Assembly: GCF_040954645.1 (NCBI RefSeq)
Contig: NC_092806.1
Span: forward strand, 30,467,644 to 30,531,643
Direction: 5' to 3'
DNA length: 64,000 bases
DNA from: Diabrotica undecimpunctata
Taxonomy: Eukaryota; Arthropoda; Insecta; Coleoptera; Chrysomelidae
The notes below the pieces were generated by a model, which saw only the letters and a program-made list of their open reading frames with translations, made no database searches and was not told where the DNA came from. Position numbers and translations under genes: made by a program. Within the stretch, counting starts at the first letter, position 1, and the number at the start of each line of letters is the position of its first letter. Shown here piece by piece: positions 56,111-64,000 of this stretch.

Positions 56111-58116
56111 TTATACGCTGATTATATTTACGTCGTTATAGGCATTTCTGTACGGACCGTATCCAGAATACTACAAGAGAGCAAACGGTCTCTAGATAAT
56201 AAAAACAAAGTTGAATTTTCTTTAAAGAGACCTTTACGAAAGTCACCTGTGATAGATTTACCAGAATATCAAATTACAGATATTCGGAGTATAATACACG
56301 ATTTTCATAGAACAGAGAATTGTCGTGTTACTGTTAATAAATTGAAGAACAAAATTGAGAGAGATTTGGACATTAAAGTATCAGAAGCCTCGCTACGAAG
56401 AATTCTTCGAAATATGAATTTTCGTTGGAGAAGAGCACAGGATAACAGAAAATTGTTGGTTGAAAAGACGGAAATAAGGGCTTGGAAAATCAAATATTTA
56501 AGACTTATCAAACATTATAGAAACGAAAACAGACCCATTGTTTACCTCGATGAGACATATGTACACAGTGGACATACTTTGTCGAAAACTTGGAATGATA
56601 ATTCTAGTAAAGGATTACTGATGAACATTTCAAAGGGTCAACGTTTAATAATAGTGCATGCTGGTGGTGAAATGGGATTTATTCCAAACGCGCTTTTAAT
56701 ATTTAAGTCTGGTAGTAAATTCGGTGACTGCCACTTAGAAATGAATGCCACGAATTACCGCAAATGGCTAAAGGAAAAACTAATTCCAAATTTACCGCCC
56801 AACTCAGTAGTTGTTTGCGATAATGCCTCATACCATTCGCTGCAAGTGAATCCTGCGCTTAATAGTAATTCAAAAAAAAAAAGATATGATTGATTGGCTG
56901 ATTAAAAACATAATAACATTTAATCCTTAAAGTTTTAAACCCGAATTGTATGCGTTGATTAAGTACCATAAAAATCGTTTCAAAAGGTATGAATTCGACG
57001 AACTTTTGCGTGAATATGGTCACACTCCTTTACGGTTACCTCCATACCATCCGGATTTAAATCCGATAGAGGTAATATGGGCTGCGATTAAAAATAATAT
57101 CGCACAAACTAACATAACTTTCAAATTGGAAGATGTGAGACACCTATTGGAAAAACGAGTTTCCGAAATAAGCCCAGATGAGTGGAGAAAACGATGTCAT
57201 CATGCAATTAAAATAGAAGACAGTTGTTTAACATCCGAAGTCCAAATAGACCGTCAAGAAGATATCAATCCCATTATGATAAACTTAGGAAGTGACGATA
57301 GTGACAGTGAGTGTTCTTCGGAAGAAAATTAAATGAGATTTTGTTGTTCTTCTTTGAAACTTCCACATTAGGTATATAAATTTTTAAAGGGTATGTATAT
57401 AGAGTTATTTTATATCTTTAAAATTTTCATTTACAAATTTAGATGTGCATATATTTTAGAAGGACAGCAGTATTGACGGTAGTCTTTATTATATCGCTTA
57501 TATATATTTCCAAGAAACGTCTTAAATCGGATAGGTTCATGAAATTAGGCCTTTCCCAAAGATAGGAATATTTATGTTCATGTACATGACTTTATTATAT
57601 CATTAAAAGGCTTCCAAGAAAAGAATTAAATCAGGTAGAAGTTCTAGGTACATGTAATTGGGACCGTTCATTAGCATATAATTATCGTCACTCTTTAATA
57701 TTTTGGTATTTTATTGGTATTTGATATTTTGGAAAATACGCTTGACAATTAATTGCTATTATAAAAATCCATTTTTTTAAACTTATCAATATTCAGAACT
57801 TAATAATTCTTTTGTACGATAAAAATAGTTTGTTTGTTCAGGTAAAACGTATTACGAAGGTATTATTGTTTTTGTCCCATCAAATATCTTACTGATCATT
57901 TTTCAAATGTTGGCTATATTGTTCAAAATTATTGAAAACTAAAAAATCGCCTTTATTCAGTATAACATGTTTTAGCTGTATCTACTAAATAGTGCGCACC
58001 ACTGTCTTTTAGTTAAAATTTCAGTATCCAATCACCAACTTCAAAGGCGGTTCTTATACAATTTCGACATGCCTCATAATATGCAAATTAGATGCCTTCC
58101 GAAATGACGGGACCTT

Positions 58117-58880
58117 TACCTGGACGTTCATACTCCATTTTCGTTAATAGGTCCAAATATCTGCCTAAGGACTTTTCGTTCGAAGGCTTCCAGCTTCCGT
58201 TTTGTGTCTTTATCACCCATGTCTTGCATCCATAACATACTATTGGTCTGATAATAGTTTTGTAGACCCTGATTTTCGATCTCCAGTGTGTACTTTTGGA
58301 GTAGAACACATGGGCGAGTGAACAGTAAGCTTTGTTTTCCTTTATTATGCTTTCTTGAATTTCTAGTTCTTCTGTTCCATTTGTGTTTAATGTAACTCCC
58401 AGATATGTGAAACTTTCTACAGTTTCAATATCGTCCTCTAATTCAACTGTGCGTCTGTTTTCCCTAGCTTTTTTCTGTGTTAGTTTTTTTATCTTTTAAA
58501 TGTGTATTACTATTCCGGTACCTTCTACTCTTGTTTTTAATTGTGAATATATTTTTGCCGCCTCTTTAGGCAACAATCTGTATTGATTTATTTGCTAGGA
58601 GATTACCTATATTCAGCTGTCTTATTACATATTCAAACGTCAGGTTGGATAGTGTGGGTGCCAGCCCGTCTCCTTGTTTTAATACTTCGACTATTGAAAA
58701 GTTCTCAGTGAGCTCATTTTGTACTCTGACAGTTTCTGTTGACGAGTCCATTGTTAGTCGGATGTATTTTTGGGGGATGTTAAAACTATGCAATTTTTAA
58801 TATAACTTTTGTCTATTAATTGAGTCGTAGGCATGTTTGAAATCTAAAAAGTTTATAACGGAAACTAGCGAGATATCTCA
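58117..58880 (-). pseudogene. RTE-like LINE, 5' half of the split copy
   Basis: Minus strand: HSFNIPQKYIRLTMDSSTETVRVQNELTENF, VLKQGDGLAPTLSNLTFEYVI (motif B) from 58793, then a region with the YADD lost. Near 58300 are THWRSKIRVYKTIIRPIVCYGCKTWVI and LGRYLDLLTKMEYERP, which continues into 54671. 5'-truncated near 58880. Confidence 0.8.
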
Positions 58881-60016
58881 TAACGATAGCTCACATTATT
58901 TTTCACTTAATAGGCATAGATTACCATCGTATTTTTCCCTAGTTTCATCTCCACATTGTTTATAAACATTAATTATAACCGAACGATAAAACTGATTGTT
59001 TCCGATCCAATTACACTCTTTCAAGTAAAATCTCATATCAACTAAAAAATAATAAAATGGTCCTTTGTATGCCAGTCTGTACAATGAAGTATTAGATTAT
59101 TTTTTACAGTTTTTTAAAATAGGCCAATATCTGTAGAAAAAACTGGATTGACCATTATTCATCAAGTTGACAAGTTTGACAAGTTTGTCTATACTAATGG
59201 CACATGTAAAATCTAATGAAAATAAGTTAAAATACCTTTTAACATATAGATTTAGAATTTACATAAAAAATTTAACAAAAATCCTTACGATATTACATCA
59301 GTTATGGCATAATTATTATAATATTATTAGTATTATCACTTACTGTCTATAAAAAGTACCTATAAATTAGTTGAACAAAAAGTGTTACTGAACATACAAA
59401 TTTTTTGGTTGTATACAAAAAACAAAGATTATTAAGGAATACAAAGAAGATTTAGAGACCCTATACCCTATACAGAAAAAACGTGGACCTGCACTGCACT
59501 AAATACGTAGGTAGTAAAAGTTACAAAACGGTCAGGTTTATTTCTTTGGTCCATCAGATAGAAAACATTGTGCGATCATATCTATTAACATTCGGACAAG
59601 TTTTAAATTGAACTCAACAAACTCAACTTAACATAGAGCTTGGATTACTTTCCTACAGCTAGCACTGACTAACTTTTTGACTTAATTCATCTTACCTTTT
59701 TTAGCGCTCCACTATATCTCGGAATGTGACATATTTTCCAGTACCCATAAATTCGTTGTAGTGAACTATATTATTGATTCTCCCATTTTTTATATGGGAC
59801 TCCTAAGTTCGGACCTATACAATGAAAGTGACCGTTGCTCACGGGAACCCCCCCCCCCCCTCCCACTCTTCGAGAAATTAATTCAATTATTTTCTAGCCA
59901 GCATAAGTAAAAAGATTCTTAAGTGGACGTTTATTTATCTATTGCATAAATCGCGGCTTTGAAAATCATCATTTTATTTTGTCGATAATAAATAGATTCT
60001 ATTCTGTTTTTATAAA
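58881..60016. other. AT-rich DNA, nothing recognised
   Basis: No gene. A run of 13 C lies at 59848-59860. Confidence 0.4.
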
Positions 60017-60520
60017 ATACAGGGTGAATTAAAAATAATGCTACATTCTCATGAAAATAGTAAAACATGCTTAATGGAAACTGACTTCATTTGGGAAAAA
60101 TACAAAAATTCCCTACGAAAGCTGCACCTTTTGCCTTTAAACCGCATTTTAATTTTTGTAGATCAAACACTCTGACGAAAAGATACGAGTTTTTACCGTC
60201 GAGTTAATAGAAATTTTATTTATAAAATTGATTTCGAGCGGCTAACTGACATTTAAAATTGCCGGTCGCTTCAAGCGTTGTTTCTGGTAGAACGGTTCAT
60301 TTTTTAAAAAGTACTAATTAACATGTTTGTTCAAAATTATCTCAGCTACATTTTTTATTTAAAACATTTTTTCTACAACGTACGGTTTCTTGGTAAACCA
60401 ATGTTTTTCGTTTAACCCTCCCCCAACGACGAGCAATTTTAGGGCGAAGTCCGGGAGTAGGAGTGGAAAATTTTTTGGCATCTTTTTAGGATCCCAAAAT
60501 TAACATTTTCAGCTTGTGTG
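60017..60520 (+). mobile_element. Solo arm of the fold-back family
   Basis: Collinear with the right arm of the 17.0-18.4 kb palindrome: GAAAGCTGCACCTTTTGCCT, TTTTTACCGTCGAG, CGTTGTTTCTG, CTTGGTAAA, AGTCCGGG and GGCATCTTTTTAGGATCC in the same order. Only one arm is present. Confidence 0.75.
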
Positions 60521-60911
60521 TATGGTTTTTAAAGGTCAAATCTCTGACGACTGGACTATTTTAGTTGTTTTGCATTTTGTTTTTGATGAACTATTATAAA
60601 TAATTTTTTTTTATTTAAAGAAACAAAGTCGCATCCACCCAAAGGTTATTAGCGACATTCCTGTAGCATTTGTAATAATATTAAATTTAACATTTGTAAC
60701 AATCAATCATTGTAACAATTAATTACAATTTGTGAACAATTGAACATTTGTAACAATTAATTAAGTTAAATTTTGTGTAACATATTGTTATAACTAAATT
60801 TAGTATGAACTAAACTTTTGTTGAGGATTGCTTTCAGGTTATTTGGCAAATTGTAAGACTGTCTTTGATTTACATATTTAGGACAGTATATCAAGAAGTG
60901 CTTTATAGTGT

Positions 60912-61415
60912 CTACTGTATTGCATGTTTCGCATTTTGGAATTCGCTATTTGAGAAGAGATAGGCATGAGTATACCTGCAGTGTCCAAGTCGTAGACGTG
61001 TAATAATAGTTTGGCATCTTTTACTTCTGGCTGTGGACTTCCATGAAAAAATATCACTTTTGATGGTTCTGAGTTTCGAACTAGAGTCATTCCACTCCCG
61101 ATTCCACGCACTTAACACCTTATTTTTGAAATAAACTTTTAGATCGCCTGCAATACTCCGACACTCTGTTTCTGATGCGTCACTGGTGATAGCGTTACGC
61201 GCACTAGTATCTGCTTCTTCATTCCCTTCTATGCCTATGTGAGATGGTATCCATAGGAAGTGGACTCTTCTGAAATTTTCTTGATCTTTCGTTAATTCGG
61301 CCCTGATAATTTTCTCAATGGGGTGTTTAGGGTATACATTTTGCATAGCTTTGACTGCGCTGAGAGAGTCAGAAAGGACCAGACAACGAAAACAGTCATA
61401 TTGGTTGGAGTTATA
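60912..61415 (-). pseudogene. LINE ORF2 remnant: endonuclease start fused to RNase H
   Basis: Upstream, 61492-61415 reads MLHHLIGEQSPDVICLQETNL, the start of the AP endonuclease. Directly after, in another frame, comes CLVLSDSLSAVKAMQN, then VHFLWIPSHIGIEGNEEADTSARNA, the RNase H domain. The last part is LRLGHCRYTHAYLFS. RT is absent. The fusion cannot be a working enzyme. Confidence 0.85.
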
Positions 61416-61574
61416 TTTTTTGGGGGATTCAGATTAGTTTCCTGTAGGCATATTACATCAGGAGATTGTTCACCAATTAGATGATGGAGCATAGCAAGGC
61501 GATGGAAAAAACCATCAATATTCCACTGAAGTAGAGACTTGAATTTAATGTTGGCTTAACTGAGATGTGTCACT

Positions 61575-62748
61575 TTACGCTTCCGATGCCTCACTGTTAA
61601 TATAATTATGGAGTTTTTTCCTTATGGACGTGAATTTACGTTTTATGGACTTTTCCTTTAAATGGGGATAAACTTGACTGAGCATATGGGACAAAGCTGG
61701 TAGGTCTGTGGTATATTCTTGAATTGTGGTTATAGGATCTGTTGACCCCGTAATATTCATTAGGAGCATGTTAAGTTGATCAACGTTTAGAGGGAAAGGT
61801 AGAGGGTGATTTTCTATGAAGTTTTTAGCAGGGTCAAGTAAGAGAGAAAATGAGCATTCAGAAGTGCTTGCTGAACTAATTTTAGCTTTTTTAGATTTTG
61901 CTTGGACTTTAGGTGGTGGAAAAATGTTACATTCTTTTGAAGATGGATCTGCTTCAGGTGAAATAATTTCATCAAAGTTTCTTTTTGGTTGATTAATTAT
62001 GTCACTGTCCTTATTTGATGCATCTACTTTGTTCGGTATCTCCGGGATATTAGAAATAGACATTTGTTCACACTGAGAAGGGTTTGTGTCATTGGATGCT
62101 TGCAAGGATATATTTGTTGCGCTGGATACCGATGCTTCATTGTTTTGGTTGGGGTTTAGTTGAGCTAGTGGTTCGGAGCACTGTGAAGCGATGTGTCCTG
62201 GCTTCTTGCATCTAAAGCAAACTAAACTGTCTTGAGAAATGAATATTCTGTATGTCGTGTTGTCAAAAACAAGAGTAAATGACTCTGGTAGTGTTAGATT
62301 GTGAGGACTGATATAGATTTGTCTTCGAAAACTATGGATGTGATTGTACTCAGGCATAGAAGCACTTATTTTGAGGAAGGTCATAGGGGAGACAGGAACT
62401 ATGCCGATTTTTTGTAACTCATTGATTAGCAAGTCGTGCGGTATTGAAGGACATACGCCGGAGAGCACAAGTCGTTCCGCTGGTGTAATAACCTTCTTGC
62501 TCTGACAATTTCACCTTGTATTTCTATTTGACCATGATTATTCATAAAATGGTCTACTATTTATTTACTACTACTAAGATTATATTTTTCGGTTGAATTA
62601 TATTTCCAAGTGGGAGAAGGTAGTCTTGAATTTTGGTGTTTTCTAAGGCACTAAAGATAATTGCTTGGGACTTTACAGGAAATTGCACTCTCGACGCTGC
62701 CGAAGAGTGTATTGTAGAACTGTTGTGTGATTCCATGTTTGAATTCAT
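61575..62748 (-). pseudogene. LINE ORF1 (Gag-like, CCHC) with one frameshift
   Basis: 62748-62557 gives MNSNMESHNSSTIHSSAASRV..., then a frameshift near 62500. 62468-61575 (297 residues) reads GVCPSIPHDLLINELQKIGI, SFRRQIYI, one clear knuckle CFRCKKPGHIASQC, a Ser/Asn-rich linker, a basic KSKKAKIS patch and a helical tail. It binds element RNA in the I/jockey families. Nearly intact. Confidence 0.85.
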
Positions 62749-62900
62749 TTCGATAAACGTTTGTGAAAAGTAAGTCCGACTCTGTACACCTGCTAAAACA
62801 GGTATATCGGTCTTTACTAAACGCGGTTATTTGCTGGTAAAACTGGATTTGTTTTTTGACAACAATAACAAATAATTGCAATTTGCTGACTTTAATGCTA

Positions 62901-64000
62901 ATTTAACTGGATATTATGTAAAGAGTTTGTACACTTACTGTTTATTTCAATATATCACTAAGATTTACAATTTATAACTTATATTAAATTTTGTTAATGT
63001 TAAAAATATTCGGATCCCACATTGAATACAACATAATAGTTATCGATGCAGAACCGAACTGTTCATAAATAATTTTTGTTTACAGTATTTTAACTTGCTA
63101 TACATTATACAAAATTTTGTAAATTTGTAAATCATCTGTTAATTACTGATTTTTGGGTAACAAATTGTGTTTATAAATCATACTTTGTTGTTCTGTGACA
63201 ACATCGAAATGTCATTGGTGATGTGCAATGAACTTTAACGGAAATATTGTATATAAAAAATACTACAAAAATAGTCCCTAATTAGAAGAAATTACATAGC
63301 GATGGTAATCATGATATTGACCTTATAATGAATAATTAGATATCCCTATAATAATATTGCCGATACCTATTTTATCCGTTTAATACAAATAATACTGAAA
63401 GCTGGGCTTCTATGTTATTTACTACGAAAACATTGTAGTGCTCTTCTATAATAATGGTTATTAACTATCAATTACTCAGATAAATGTAACCCAATTTAAC
63501 ATAAAACAACCACTTCATTAATATATTCATAGGATACGAAAATATATTCGTGTGGGAGACATTTACGTAGTCGTTTAGTTTTCCACGAATCCGTATGTTA
63601 AAAAGAGATATATAAAAGTCTTTATACTTAATATATAACGAAATGGTTTCTAAAGATAGTAAGAATAAAAATATACTTTATTTTAAAGCTTTAATACATA
63701 CAAAAATGTTTTTTCTTAATATTGTGTTAGCACAAAAAATAATCATTTTAAAAACAAGTCATTTAGATGATCATTTTTTTTTCTGCCGTATAAAAAAATT
63801 TTATGAATATATCATTATTTGGTTAAATATTTAAACACAAAAACTGCTACCAACTTATAAGTAACAAATAATCAGTCTGTCCCAATTTACGCATTTTTCA
63901 ATATTTTCCTCTTTGGCACTTCCTTCTTTCTCGTAGTCTCGGTAATTGCCTTTCGGTTTCCCTTTCTTACTTATTTCTCCTTTTTACTACTTATTATGTG
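62901..64000. other. AT-rich DNA, nothing recognised
   Basis: Frame at 63643-63834 (+) is low-complexity and has no family features. Confidence 0.4.

Larger units (their letters stand above)
54864..57332 (+). pseudogene. DDE transposase of copy B, two exons, two lesions
   Basis: Exon 1, 54864-54999 (MDGKKRSVIKEQGRQIIFNV...), donor GTAAGG. Exon 2 from 56142 after TTATAG; the join restores ATGISVRTVSRILQES, a helix-turn-helix. Then RRILRNMNFRWRRAQDNR, the first catalytic Asp in VYLDETYVH, the second in VVCDNASYH, and the Glu in PDLNPIEVIW. The C terminus is acidic (DSDSECSSEEN). Lesions: a frame change at an 11-A run (56872-56882) and one TAA at 56928-56930. Otherwise well preserved, so recently alive. 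Same family as copy A at 330-1446. DDE_3-type endonuclease genes of this kind are common in insect genomes. Confidence 0.9.
54672..58116 (+). mobile_element. IS630/Tc1-like DDE transposon, copy B, complete ends
   Basis: 3445 bp between TA dinucleotides (54670-54671, 58117-58118). Terminal inverted repeats of 41 bp (54672-54712 and 58076-58116) are perfect by eye and begin AAGGTCCCGTCATTTCGGAA. The gene lies at 54864-57332; 57333-58075 is non-coding. Inserted into an older LINE. Its intron holds two later insertions, a MITE and an RTE fragment. Confidence 0.93.
60640..62900 (-). mobile_element. I/jockey-type LINE with large ORF2 deletion
   Basis: Minus strand, from ORF1 (starting near 62748) to RNase H (ending 60912). 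The 3' end (60640-60850) carries imperfect repeats of TAATTGTTACAAATGT. ORF1, the endonuclease start and RNase H are present in order, but about the whole endonuclease core and RT are missing at a junction near 61400. Confidence 0.85.

Noticed and set aside
1..64000. tRNA, rRNA or additional CNG exons
   Set aside because: None could be recognised by eye on either strand; a covariance and protein-profile scan would be decisive.

Overview
The window is AT-rich animal DNA, almost certainly from an insect with a large, repeat-laden genome. A beetle is plausible, but the sequence alone does not settle the order. Only one stretch looks like a conserved host gene: a single 537-bp exon (43871-44407, + strand) of a cyclic nucleotide-gated (CNG) channel, flanked by good splice signals. 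No other exon of that gene was found. The simplest reading is that much or all of the window is intronic or flanking DNA of the CNG gene, filled with transposable elements of many ages.

Layout. At 0.3-1.4 kb lies a broken, multi-exon IS630/Tc1-like DDE transposase gene (- strand). At 2.0-8.2 kb is a young Ty3/gypsy LTR retrotransposon (- strand): LTRs that read identical, a 4-bp target duplication, PBS, PPT, SAP/CCHC Gag and full Pol. Its unusual 3' extension carries a macro-domain-like region and a CCCH zinc finger. At 8.8-11.0 kb are a fold-back MITE and a dead Tc1 transposon. At 12.3-15.0 kb is a pogo/Tigger transposon with an uninterrupted 656-aa transposase ending in a PHD finger. At 15.1-16.2 kb is a Helitron-like element with a duplicated 447-bp unit, and at 17.0-18.4 kb a giant fold-back palindrome, one arm of which recurs at 60.0-60.5 kb. 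From 18.6 to 43 kb there are non-LTR retrotransposon relics of several clades, a decayed piggyBac copy, TA microsatellites and several short perfect hairpins.

After the CNG exon, 44.6-54.7 kb is mostly 5'-truncated LINEs on both strands, with a hammerhead-ribozyme-like motif near 45.0 kb. At 54.7-58.1 kb a second IS630/Tc1-like DDE element, with 41-bp perfect terminal repeats and a TA duplication, splits an older LINE. Its own intron contains a MITE and another LINE fragment. The window ends with an I/jockey-type LINE that has lost the middle of ORF2, then about 1.1 kb with nothing recognisable.

The genes do not form a pathway; the region records layered insertions. The most unusual item is the gypsy element's macro-domain plus CCCH extension. 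Next are the nested DDE element with reconstructable insertion history, the intact Tigger with subterminal repeats, the large fold-back family, and the ribozyme-like motif. All family assignments were made by reading motifs by eye; no database search was run.
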